NCBI GenBank assembly: GCA_025360965.1
Contig: JANYBC010000097.1
Coordinates: 1 to 36,096, forward strand
Length of the DNA: 36,096 bases
Source: Anaeromyxobacter sp.
GTDB taxonomy: Bacteria; Myxococcota; Myxococcia; Myxococcales; Anaeromyxobacteraceae
Reading direction: 5' to 3'
Position numbers and translations under genes: made by a program. Below are positions 28,522 to 36,096 of this stretch, piece after piece. The notes beneath the pieces were generated by a model. That model was not told the origin of the DNA. It searched no databases and was given only the letters and a program-made list of their open reading frames with translations. Position 1 is the stretch's first letter. Each line of letters opens with the position of its first letter.

Positions 28522-31122
28522 TCACCACTCCGCGTTGAGGCCGAGGATGGGCAGGATGGGGAGGCCGGTGGCGGGCGTCTTCTGGGCGTAGTCGTAGCTG
28601 TAGGAGTAGCCCTCGACGTTGCCGCGGTTGGCGACGTTCTGGACGTCGAGGAAGAGCACCATCTTCCAGGTCGGCCAGGTCCAGGTCCGGTCGAGCCGCA
28701 GGTCGAGCTGGTTGAAGGACGGGAGACGGGTCGAGTTGACGGGTCCATAGCGCGGCACGTAGGTGCCGGTGCCGGCGTCGAGCACCGAGCCGGTGACCGG
28801 CGTCTCGGGGTCGCCGGAGACGTAGCGGAAGCGGCCACCGGCCGACCAGGCCCGGGCGAAGTTCCAGGTGCCGACCACGGTCAGGTTGTGCGGCTGGTCG
28901 AAGGAGAAGGGGCGCTCGGGCTGGCCGGGGGCGTCGGTCCGGTAGGCCCGCTGGTAGGTGTAGGCGATCCAGCCGAAGAAGGTCTCGCCGGCGCGGCCCC
29001 GGAGGATCAGCTCCAGCCCCTTGACCCGGCCGGTGCCGGCGTTGCTGTAGGGCGGCAGGGCCGGGTCATAGGTGGCGGCCTGGTTGCGCACCACCTGGTC
29101 GGAGAGCTGCTTGTGGAAGATGGTGGCCTCGCCCTGGAAGGTGTCGGAGACCTGCTGCTCGACGCCGACCGAGGTGTGGAGGGCCGCCTTGGGCTTGAGG
29201 TGGGGGTTGCCGACGTCGGGCGCGCTCTCGTCCGGGCCGGGGGGCTGGTGGAAGAGGCCGATGCCGGCCTTGAGCGTGGTGCCGGGGCGCACCTCCCAGC
29301 GGGCGCCGACGCGCGGGTCGAAGGAGGCGCGATCGATCTGGCTGTAGTAGTCGGCGCGCACCCCGGGCAGGACCAGCAGCGACGGGAGCGGCTCCCAGCG
29401 CAGCTCGAGGAAGGCGGCCGGTTGGTGCTGGCCGGTCCTGGTCTTGAGCGAGAGGGTGGGCGAGGTCGAGACCGGGGTCTGCGGCTGGCCCTCCTTGGGC
29501 GGCTGCGGCGTGTTGAGCGCGATCTGGACCGCCGCGGTGGTGGCGTCGAGGCCGGCCCGAAGCTGCAGCCCCCTGGCGAGGTCGAGGGTCCAGGCGCTGC
29601 GGACGCCGAGCTGCACCACGTCGAGGTCGAAGAAGAACTGCGGCCCGAACTGGGTGCGGAACTGGTTGTAGGAGAGCTGGAGGCTCGACTCCTGGCGCAG
29701 CCCCGGCGCCACCGCGCCGGAGAGCGAGGCCTGCAGGGCGTGGAACATGGTGCGGGCCGAGATGGTGCCGGTGATCTTCGGGTCGTCGGCGGGGCGCTTG
29801 AAGATCACCACCACCTTGTCCATGGAGCCGTAATAGAGGAGCCGCAGCGCCTGGCCGCCCAGCTTCCGGGTCGCCAGGAACTGGTAGTCGTAGTAGCGCG
29901 GCGCCGAGTCGAAGGAGAGGTTGGCGTCGCTCGGCAGCACCAGCGGCAGGATGGTGTCGATCCAGGAGCGGCGGAAGGAGGCCCCGCCGGCCCAGCCGCC
30001 GCCGAGCGGCCCCTCCACGGCGCCGCCGGCGTCGTAGAAGTTCACGAAGGCCTCGCCCCGCACCAGGTCCGAGGCCGGGTCGCGCAGCTTCACGTCGACG
30101 ATGCCGCCGGTGGCGCGGCCGTAGTCGGGCGCGAAGTTTCCGGGGATGAACTCGACCTGCTCGAGGAAGCGGGGGTTGATGGTGCTGCGCAGCCCGCCGA
30201 AGTGATAGAGGAGCGGGATCTGCTGCCCCTCCAGGAAGACCCGCGAGTCGCCGGGCCCGGAGCCGCGCAGGATCAGCTGGCCCGAGCCGAAGGCGGTGCG
30301 GGCCACGCCCGGCAGGTTGAGCACCGCCTTGATGGTGTCGCCCTGGGTGCCGGCCACCTTGGCCACCTCGCTGGCCGGGATCACCTGTCGGGTGATCTCG
30401 CGGCGGATCGGAGCGGCGCTCACCACCGTCTCGTTCCCGTCGCCGGACCGCTCCAGGTAGAAGGTCTCGTCGCGCTCCTCGCCCGGCTTCGCCTCGACCC
30501 GCAGCTCGAGCCGGTCGTGACCCGCCGGGACGGCCACCAGCGTGAAGCTGGCCTCGGGAACGGTCAAGGCGAAGCGGCCGTCGGCGCCGCTGGTCGCCTT
30601 CTGCGGCTCGGCGCCGGTGCGGGCCGCCACCGCCACGTTGGCCAGCGGCTTTCGGGTGCCGCGCTCCAGCAGGCGGCCGGTGAAGCGGACCGGGGCTGGC
30701 GCAGGGGGAGGGGCCTCGGCCGCCGGGGGCGCGGTCAGGCGCATCCGGAAGCTGATGGTGACCGGCACCGGCTCGCCGGTGGTAAGCCGCCCCGGCTCGA
30801 AGAGGAACTTCTTCGCGGCGCCGGCCGCGGCGGCGTCGAACGGCTCGCCAACCCCCTGCTCGACGCGCACCGCCTCGACCAGCCCGGCCGGGTCGACGTC
30901 GATGGCCAGCACCACCACCACCTCGGGGGTGGGGAAGACCGTGCCGGGCGGGAGCTCGGCCGGCACCAGCAGCTTCACGGCCGGTGGCGTCGCCAGCGTC
31001 GGCTCGGCCGGCGCCGTCGCCGCTGGCGGCGGCGGGTTGGCCGGGTCGGCCCCCTGCGCCGGGACGGCAGCCGCGAGGGTGAGGGAGAGCAGGGCGAGGC
31101 CGAGGAGGCGGGTGGTGGTCAT
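28522..31122 (-). CDS. TonB-dependent receptor with N-terminal TonB-C-like domain
   Basis: An 866-residue outer-membrane receptor. A signal peptide (LLGLALLSLTLAAAVPAQG) leads to residues 48-130, which read like the C-terminal domain of TonB (LAIDVDPAGLVEAVRVEQGVG, FDAAAAGAAKKFLFEPG, VPVTISFRMRL). A carboxypeptidase-regulatory-like beta domain follows at 146-225 (FTGRLLERGTRKPLANVAV). Then come a TonB-box-like ETVVSAAP at 231-238, the plug (GDTIKAVLNLPGV, LILRGSGPGDSRVFLEGQ, FIPGNFAPDYGRATGGIVDV) and the barrel to the end. The last residues are LGLNAEW, an aromatic barrel end. The ATG at 31122 is 4 bases after the tonB stop. Substrate is unknown. The receptor needs the ExbB-ExbD-TonB complex encoded just upstream for energy. 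Confidence 0.9.
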   Translation of the reverse strand: MTTTRLLGLALLSLTLAAAVPAQGADPANPPPPAATAPAEPTLATPPAVKLLVPAELPPGTVFPTPEVVVVLAIDVDPAGLVEAVRVEQGVGEPFDAAAAGAAKKFLFEPGRLTTGEPVPVTISFRMRLTAPPAAEAPPPAPAPVRFTGRLLERGTRKPLANVAVAARTGAEPQKATSGADGRFALTVPEASFTLVAVPAGHDRLELRVEAKPGEERDETFYLERSGDGNETVVSAAPIRREITRQVIPASEVAKVAGTQGDTIKAVLNLPGVARTAFGSGQLILRGSGPGDSRVFLEGQQIPLLYHFGGLRSTINPRFLEQVEFIPGNFAPDYGRATGGIVDVKLRDPASDLVRGEAFVNFYDAGGAVEGPLGGGWAGGASFRRSWIDTILPLVLPSDANLSFDSAPRYYDYQFLATRKLGGQALRLLYYGSMDKVVVIFKRPADDPKITGTISARTMFHALQASLSGAVAPGLRQESSLQLSYNQFRTQFGPQFFFDLDVVQLGVRSAWTLDLARGLQLRAGLDATTAAVQIALNTPQPPKEGQPQTPVSTSPTLSLKTRTGQHQPAAFLELRWEPLPSLLVLPGVRADYYSQIDRASFDPRVGARWEVRPGTTLKAGIGLFHQPPGPDESAPDVGNPHLKPKAALHTSVGVEQQVSDTFQGEATIFHKQLSDQVVRNQAATYDPALPPYSNAGTGRVKGLELILRGRAGETFFGWIAYTYQRAYRTDAPGQPERPFSFDQPHNLTVVGTWNFARAWSAGGRFRYVSGDPETPVTGSVLDAGTGTYVPRYGPVNSTRLPSFNQLDLRLDRTWTWPTWKMVLFLDVQNVANRGNVEGYSYSYDYAQKTPATGLPILPILGLNAEW

Positions 31123-31126
31123 GGGT

Positions 31127-31882
31127 TCACTCGTCGAGCCGGAACTTGAAGGTCCAGGCATAGCGCACCGCCACCGGGCGGCCCGCGCGGGTGCCCGGGG
31201 TGAAGGAGAGCATGCGGGCCAGCTGCTGCACGGCCGCGTCGAAGCCGGCGCCGCCGCCCTCGACGACGCGGACCTCACGCACCGCGCCGGTCTCGTCGAC
31301 CAGCAGCTCGACCCGGACGTTGGCCTCCAGCCCATCGCGCCTCGCCGCCTCCGGGTAGAGGGCGCGCAGGTCGAGCTTCGAGGGCTGGCGCAGCAGGCGC
31401 GGCGCCTGCTCCAGGTCGGTGACGTCGGATGGCCGCCCCGCGAAGGCCGAGTTGTCGCCGGCCGGGGCCGAGGCCGGCGCGTTCGGGTTGCCGCGCGCCG
31501 CGGTGGCGCCGCTGGTGGTCGGCATGGCGAGGCCGCCGCCCGCACTGACCAGCGCGTCCATGGAGACCGCGAAGCGGCGGGGCTGCGGGGGCGGTCTGCC
31601 GGGTGGCGGCGGCGCGGTCGGTGTGACCGGGGACTCGGGGCGGACGGCCTTCGGGGCCGGCGCGGTGGTCCGGTTGGAGACCAGCGGCGGTGGCCTGACA
31701 GGCTCGGGCTGCCTCGGCTCGGGCCGGGCCGCGGGGGGGCGCGTCGCCAGGCGCACCGCGATGGGAGGGCGCTTCACCTGCAGCCGGGGCGGATGGCGGG
31801 TGGCGACCCAGGCGGCGGCCGCGGCGTGGAGCAGGCCGGCCGCGACCAGGGAGGGCCAGAAGGTGGAGCGGACCAGCGTCAC
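31127..31882 (-). CDS. tonB: TonB energy-transducing protein
   Basis: A 251-residue protein that couples the ExbB/ExbD motor to the outer-membrane receptor. It has one N-terminal membrane helix (FWPSLVAAGLLHAAAAAWVA), a Pro-rich periplasm-spanning stretch about 30-102, a low-complexity part (GGGLAMPTTSGATAARGNPN) and a TonB C-terminal domain at 176-248 (YPEAARRDGLEANVRVELLV, VREVRVVEGGGAGFD, LSFTPGTRAGRPVAVRYAWTFKFRL). GTG at 31882 is the start; it shares four bases (GTGA) with the exbD stop, so translation is coupled. It is the third gene of the Ton trio and directly precedes the receptor, so it is probably dedicated to it. Confidence 0.92.
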   Translation of the reverse strand: MTLVRSTFWPSLVAAGLLHAAAAAWVATRHPPRLQVKRPPIAVRLATRPPAARPEPRQPEPVRPPPLVSNRTTAPAPKAVRPESPVTPTAPPPPGRPPPQPRRFAVSMDALVSAGGGLAMPTTSGATAARGNPNAPASAPAGDNSAFAGRPSDVTDLEQAPRLLRQPSKLDLRALYPEAARRDGLEANVRVELLVDETGAVREVRVVEGGGAGFDAAVQQLARMLSFTPGTRAGRPVAVRYAWTFKFRLDE

Positions 31883-32325
31883 GGGGTCGTGGTGGTGGGC
31901 GGCTGCGTGTCGAGCGCGATGTCGCTCACCCCGGCGACGCGGAGCTGGTCGACCGCCTCAGCGAACCTGCCGTACGGGGCGTCGACGTCGGCCGAGACGA
32001 AGCCGGCCAGCCTGGCCTCGACGCCGCTGGAGGCCGCCCTGGCGCGCGCCGCCTCGACCTCGCGGGCGATGTCCTTGAGCTGGGCCGCGGCGCCGTTGAC
32101 GAAGAGGTCGCCGTTCCTGGCCACGGCGATGTTGATGATGGAGGGGGGCGAGCTCTCGGCCGAGGCGGCCTTGGGCAGGTTGACCGGCATCGACCGGTTG
32201 ACCACCTGCGAGGCGGTGACGATGAAGACCACCAGCAGGGTCAGGCAGACGTCGACGATGGGCGTGATGTTGACGCCGCCGATCAGCTCGTCGTCGCCGG
32301 CGCCGCCCCAGGAGGACCCGCTCAC
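31879..32325 (-). CDS. exbD: ExbD-type motor protein
   Basis: A 148-residue inner-membrane protein. A single helix near the N-terminus carries the proton-path aspartate, Asp25 in GGVNITPIVDVCLTLLVVFI, followed by a periplasmic domain (PSIINIAVARNGDLFVNG, EARLAGFVSADVDAPYGRFA, VAGVSDIALDTQ). With ExbB it converts proton flow into motion of TonB. GTG at 32325 is the start, 3 bases after the exbB stop, with GGAGG 8 bases upstream. TolR is the closest alternative, but the adjacent TonB and receptor genes favour ExbD. Confidence 0.92.
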   Translation of the reverse strand: MSGSSWGGAGDDELIGGVNITPIVDVCLTLLVVFIVTASQVVNRSMPVNLPKAASAESSPPSIINIAVARNGDLFVNGAAAQLKDIAREVEAARARAASSGVEARLAGFVSADVDAPYGRFAEAVDQLRVAGVSDIALDTQPPTTTTP

Positions 32326-32328
32326 CGG

Positions 32329-32991
32329 TCAGCCCTCCGCCCCGCTGTCGGTGTCGAGCCGCGGCAGGTTGGCGACCAGCTCCCGGCTCAGCGCCTCGGC
32401 CTGCTTGAGCCGCCCGTTCACGTGGGCCTTGAGGCCGTTGTAGGCGACCACCGCCGGGACGGCGACGGTGATGCCGAAGCCGGTCACCACCAGCGCCTCG
32501 CCGATGGAGGCCATCACCTGGGAATTGGAGGAGGCCTGCACGGTCCCGACCTTGCCGAGGACGTAGAAGGCGCCGACGATGCCGATGACGGTGCCGAGCA
32601 GCCCGATGAGCGGGGCGATGTTGCCGATGGTGGCCAGCACCGAGAGCCGGGCCTCGTAGCGGCCGCGTTCCTCGGAGAGCTGGCCGAGCATGGCCTGCTC
32701 CACCGAGGCCGGCTGGCGCTCGCCGCGGGAGGCCAGCTCCAGGCCGGCCCGGACCACGTTGCGGCTGAGCGAGTCACCCTCGACGGCGCGGAGCGCGCCC
32801 TTCAGGTCGGCGGCGGCCAGGGCGGCCGAGAAGGCGCGCTTGAGGGCCGGGAACCGCTCGGCGGTGCGGACGTAGAAGACCATCCGGTCGATGAAGACGC
32901 CCAGGCCGATGATCGAGACGCCGATCAGGACGAAGTTGACCCAGTCGGCGCCGAAGCTGGCCGTCAGGTCGAGGAGCTTCTGGGTCAGCAT
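32329..32991 (-). CDS. exbB: ExbB-type proton channel protein
   Basis: A 220-residue MotA/TolQ/ExbB family protein with three membrane helices: one near residues 15-35 (WVNFVLIGVSIIGLGVFIDRMVF), then, after a cytoplasmic loop, IAPLIGLLGTVIGIVGAFYVLG and ALVVTGFGITVAVPAVVAYNG. These last two hold the conserved Gly/Thr residues of the channel pore. The ATG at 32991 is preferred over GTG 33021 because AAGGAG stands 8 bases before it. It overlaps the 3' end of the RND gene by 7 bases, which ties the Ton genes to the pump gene in one transcript. Confidence 0.92.
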   Translation of the reverse strand: MLTQKLLDLTASFGADWVNFVLIGVSIIGLGVFIDRMVFYVRTAERFPALKRAFSAALAAADLKGALRAVEGDSLSRNVVRAGLELASRGERQPASVEQAMLGQLSEERGRYEARLSVLATIGNIAPLIGLLGTVIGIVGAFYVLGKVGTVQASSNSQVMASIGEALVVTGFGITVAVPAVVAYNGLKAHVNGRLKQAEALSRELVANLPRLDTDSGAEG

Positions 32992-35900
32992 GAGGGTAAC
33001 TCCTTGGCGGAAGGGCGCCACCGGTCGATGATCACATAGAAGACCGGCGTCACGTAGAGCGTGAGGAACTGGGAAAAGATCAGGCCGCCCACCACAGCCA
33101 GGCCGAGCGGCCGCCGCCCCTCGGCCCCGGCGCCGATGCCGATGGCGAGCGGCAGCGTTCCGAAGAGCGCCGCCATGGTGGTCATCATGATGGGGCGGAA
33201 GCGGGTGATGGAGGCCTCGTGGATGGCCTCCCGGGCGCTCTTCCCGGCCCGCTGCGCCTCGAGCGCGAAGTCGACCATCATGATGCCGTTCTTCTTGACG
33301 AGGCCGACCAGCATGACGATGCCGACGAAGGCGTAGACCGAGAGCTCGGAGCGGAAGACCCAGAGGGTCACCAGCGCGCCGAAGCCGGCGAAGGGGAGGG
33401 CGGTCAGGATGGTGACCGGATGGGCGAAGCTCTCGTAGAGCACGCCGAGCACCATGTAGATGATCAGGATGGAGACGGCCAGCAGCAGCCCGAGCCCGGT
33501 CAGCGAGTCGCGGAAGGCCTGCGCCGCTCCCTGGAAGCGGGTCACCACCGTCTGCGGCAGGGTCGCGGCGGCCGTCTTCTCGATGGCGGCCACGGCGTCG
33601 CCGATGGCCCGGCCCGGCTTGACGTTGAAGGAGACGTTGACGGCCGGGAGCTGCCCGGCGTGGCTCACGGTGAGCGGGCCGACCGACCGCTCCACCCGGG
33701 CCAGTGCGTCGAGCGGGACCAGCTTGCCACCCGGGCCGCGCAGGTGGAGCCAGGAGAGGGCCTGCGGATCGGTGCGCAGCTCGGGCAGCAGCTCCAGGAT
33801 CACCTGGTACTGGTCCTCCGGCGCCATGATGGTGGAGACCTGGCGCGAGCCATACGCGGAGTAGAGGGCCTCCTCGACCGCCTGGGCCGGGACCCCCAGC
33901 AGCGCGGCCCGGTCGCGATCGATCTCCACCTTGAGGCGCGGGCTGGCGAGGCGCAGGTCGGAGGTGACGTCCTGCAGCTCGGGGAGGGCCCGCAGGGCCT
34001 TCTCGAAGGCCGGCGCGGCCCGGTAGAGCCCCTGGAGGTCGGCGTCCTGCAGCGTCACCGTGTAGAGGGCACGGCCGCCGCCGCCGAGGTTGATGGGGGG
34101 CGGCACGGTCGGGATCACCTGCAGCCCGGGCACGCCGCCCATGAGCGACCGCAGGTCGCCGATGACCGCGTCGACGTGGCGCCGCTGGTCGCGGTCCTTG
34201 AGCTTGAGGAACATGGTCCCCTGGGTGACGCCGGCCGGGCCGCGCGCCCCGACCGAGGACATGAACTGCTCCACCTCCGGCTGGGAGGCCACCAGCGCGG
34301 CGGCGGCGCGCTGGGCCTTGGCCATGGCGTCAAAGCTGGTCCCTTCCGGACCCTCGGTGGAGACCCGGACTCGCCCGGTGTCGTCGGTGGGGAGGAACCC
34401 CTTGGGCACCGCCATCCAGAGCGGCACCATCGCCAGCAGCACGGCGGCCGAGAAGGCCAGGACCCGGCGCGGGTGGTCGAGCGCCCAGGAGAGCCCGCGG
34501 TCGTAGAAGCGGATGACCGCCTCGAAGCCGCGCTCGGTCCACTGGTAGAAGGCGCCGTGCGCCTCGGCGTGGGGGGCGTGGCGCAGGAAGCGGGCGCAGA
34601 GCATCGGGGTCAGGGTCAGCGAGACCACGCCCGAGACCAGGATGGCCGAGCCGATGGTGACGGCGAACTCGTGGAAGAGCCGGCCCACCAGGCCGCCCAT
34701 GAAGAGGATGGGCAGGAAGACCGCCGCCAGCGAGATGGTCATGGAGACGATCGTGAAGGCCACCTCCCGGGAGCCGTCCAGGGCCGCCTGCAGCGGCGGC
34801 TTGCCCATCTCCATGTGCCGGACCACGTTCTCCAGCATGACGATGGCGTCGTCGACCACGAAGCCGACCGCCAGGGTCAGCGCCATGAGCGAGAGGTTGT
34901 CGAGGCTGTAGCCGGACCACCACATGAGCGCGAAGGTGCCGAGCAGCGAGACCGGCAGCGCCAGCGAGGGGATGACGGTGGCCGGGACGTTGCGGAGGAA
35001 GAGGAAGATGACCAGCACCACCAGGCCGAGCGTCAGCCAGAGCGTGAACTTCACGTCGGTCACCGACTCGCGGATGGAGACGGCGCGGTCGTAGATGACG
35101 AAGAGGCGGGCCGCGGCCGGAAGCTGCGCCTCGACGATGGGGAGCATCTGGTGGACGGCCTGCGCCACCGCCACGGTGTTGGTGCCGGGCTGGCGCATCA
35201 CCGCCAGCACGATGGCCCGCCGCTCCTTGCCGTCGCGGTAGAACCAGGCGGCGGTGTTCTCGTTCTCGACGCCGTCGCGGACGCGGCCGAGATCGGCGAC
35301 GCGCACCGGGGCGCCGTTGCGGTAGGCCACCACCGCGCTGCCGAACTCGCTGGCCCGCTCCAGCCCGCCGCTGGCCTCGACCGCGTAGGCCCGCGAGCCG
35401 CCCTGCACCACGCCGGTCGGCAGGTTGGAGTTCTGGCCGCGGATGGCCTGGGCCAGTTCATCGAGCCCGATGCCACGCGAGGAGAGGGCGCGGGGGTCGA
35501 CCTGGATGCGCACCGCGTACTTCTGCGACCCGAAGACCTGCACCTGGGCCACCCCCGGGATGGTGGCGAGCCGCTGGCCGATGACGTCCTGGCCGAGACG
35601 GTTGAGCGTGGAGAGTGGGAGGGTCGGGGAGGTGAGGGCCAGGTAGATGATCGGCTCGTCGGCCGGGTTGACCTTGCGGTAGGTCGGGGCGGCCGGGAGG
35701 TTGGGCGGGAGCTGTCCGCCGGCCGCCGAGATGGCCGACTGCACGTCGAGGGCGGCGCCGTCGAGGTTCCGCGAGAGGTCGAACTCCAGGGTGATGGAGG
35801 TCTGGCCCTGGCCGGAGGTGGAGTTCATGGCGGTGAGGCCGGCGATGGAGGAGAACTGGCGCTCCAGCGGCGTGGCCACCGTGGTGGCCATGGTCTCGGG

Positions 35901-36065
35901 GCTGGCGCCGGGGAGCGAGGCCGAGACCTGGATGGTCGGGTAGTCGACGGCCGGCAGGTCGGAGACCGGCAGCAGGTTGTAGGCGACCACGCCGAAGATG
36001 ATGGCGGCGATGGTGAGCAGCGCGGTCGCCACCGGCCGCCGGATGAAGAGCTCCGAGATGTTCAC
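32985..36065 (-). CDS. RND efflux pump, inner-membrane subunit (HAE1/MdtBC-like)
   Basis: A 1026-residue proton-driven exporter, the expected length. It opens NISELFIRRPVATALLTIAA. The periplasmic porter part includes GASPETMATTVATPLERQFS and GVAQVQVFGSQKYAVRIQVD. The membrane proton relay Asp pair is in LAVGFVVDDAIVMLENVVRHME, and the second half includes GFLPTDDTGRVRV, then near the end GLVKKNGIMMVDFALEAQR and TMAALFGTLPLAIGIG. The LPxxDLPAVDYPTIQV start and VVDDAIV motif place it with MdtB/MdtC-type multidrug or small-molecule pumps rather than heavy-metal pumps. GTG at 36065 is the start; it overlaps the upstream stop (GTGA). It heads a run of seven genes that continues with the Ton system. 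No outer-membrane TolC-type channel is in the window. Confidence 0.94.
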   Translation of the reverse strand: MNISELFIRRPVATALLTIAAIIFGVVAYNLLPVSDLPAVDYPTIQVSASLPGASPETMATTVATPLERQFSSIAGLTAMNSTSGQGQTSITLEFDLSRNLDGAALDVQSAISAAGGQLPPNLPAAPTYRKVNPADEPIIYLALTSPTLPLSTLNRLGQDVIGQRLATIPGVAQVQVFGSQKYAVRIQVDPRALSSRGIGLDELAQAIRGQNSNLPTGVVQGGSRAYAVEASGGLERASEFGSAVVAYRNGAPVRVADLGRVRDGVENENTAAWFYRDGKERRAIVLAVMRQPGTNTVAVAQAVHQMLPIVEAQLPAAARLFVIYDRAVSIRESVTDVKFTLWLTLGLVVLVIFLFLRNVPATVIPSLALPVSLLGTFALMWWSGYSLDNLSLMALTLAVGFVVDDAIVMLENVVRHMEMGKPPLQAALDGSREVAFTIVSMTISLAAVFLPILFMGGLVGRLFHEFAVTIGSAILVSGVVSLTLTPMLCARFLRHAPHAEAHGAFYQWTERGFEAVIRFYDRGLSWALDHPRRVLAFSAAVLLAMVPLWMAVPKGFLPTDDTGRVRVSTEGPEGTSFDAMAKAQRAAAALVASQPEVEQFMSSVGARGPAGVTQGTMFLKLKDRDQRRHVDAVIGDLRSLMGGVPGLQVIPTVPPPINLGGGGRALYTVTLQDADLQGLYRAAPAFEKALRALPELQDVTSDLRLASPRLKVEIDRDRAALLGVPAQAVEEALYSAYGSRQVSTIMAPEDQYQVILELLPELRTDPQALSWLHLRGPGGKLVPLDALARVERSVGPLTVSHAGQLPAVNVSFNVKPGRAIGDAVAAIEKTAAATLPQTVVTRFQGAAQAFRDSLTGLGLLLAVSILIIYMVLGVLYESFAHPVTILTALPFAGFGALVTLWVFRSELSVYAFVGIVMLVGLVKKNGIMMVDFALEAQRAGKSAREAIHEASITRFRPIMMTTMAALFGTLPLAIGIGAGAEGRRPLGLAVVGGLIFSQFLTLYVTPVFYVIIDRWRPSAKELPSC

Positions 36066-36096
36066 GGCTTCACCGGCGCGGGGGCGGGCGCCGCGG
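36062..36096 (-). CDS. 3' end of upstream gene, probably the RND membrane fusion protein
   Basis: Only the last residues are visible at the right edge: AAPAPAPVKP followed by TGA at 36062-36064, which shares four bases with the GTG of the RND gene. Its place directly before an RND pump gene and the Ala/Pro-rich tail fit a periplasmic membrane fusion protein. The family itself cannot be seen here. Confidence 0.5.
   Translation of the reverse strand, partial: AAPAPAPVKP

Noticed and set aside
27599-36096. The pump-Ton cluster as a siderophore operon
   Set aside because: No biosynthesis gene, ferric-binding motif or Fur-like box is visible; the substrate is left open.

Overview
The DNA is very GC-rich, roughly 70% by eye, with dense genes and short gaps. 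Several traits point to a myxobacterial relative (Myxococcota), most like Anaeromyxobacter. These are a secreted M36 protease ending in a MYXO-CTERM-like tail, a lipoprotein whose mature start contains LRVLAMVADPPE (a motif I associate with myxobacterial lipoproteins), sensor-kinase modules, and an FdhE protein that implies formate metabolism. The taxonomic assignment is inference. I see no rRNA, tRNA, CRISPR array, insertion sequence or prophage.

Layout. 1-849: 3' part of an outer-membrane-type gene broken by a one-base frameshift. 891-1544 (-): membrane protein of unknown role. 1666-4751: pyrimidine uptake and salvage, with uracil phosphoribosyltransferase (+) converging on a uracil permease (-) across a long hairpin, and a Tsx-like nucleoside porin (-) behind the permease. 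5035-6096 (+): YdcZ-type transporter and a DTW-domain tRNA-modifying enzyme. 6128-8744 (-): NYN/OST-HTH RNase-like protein, then an acyl-CoA ligase. 8881-11037 (+): a 718-residue EF-hand membrane protein of unknown function. 11052-12179 (-): SGNH-hydrolase lipoprotein. 12242-17140 (+): fdhE and the M36 protease. 17118-17762 (-): F420/NADP-type reductase. 17851-21130 (+): phosphoglucomutase, a degenerate aldo/keto reductase-like protein and a translationally coupled SDR epimerase. 21111-21572 (-): HIT protein. 21739-23816 (+): a small Cys protein and an ACE-like M2 peptidase.

23951-27547 (+) is a signalling locus. A histidine kinase gene is in decay: HAMP, half of a HisKA domain and the last glycine box of the ATPase survive in alternating frames. 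It is followed by an intact receiver whose expected ATG is a CTG, then by an intact REC-GAF-PAS-HisKA-HATPase-REC hybrid kinase.

36096 down to 27599 (-) is one tightly overlapping operon: [end of a probable membrane fusion protein]-RND pump-ExbB-ExbD-TonB-TonB-dependent receptor-lipoprotein. Every junction either overlaps or lies within 4 bases, so the genes are almost certainly co-transcribed. The receptor carries its own TonB-C-like domain ahead of the plug. This pairing of an RND efflux pump with a complete Ton import system is the best candidate here for an under-described system; its substrate cannot be read from the sequence.
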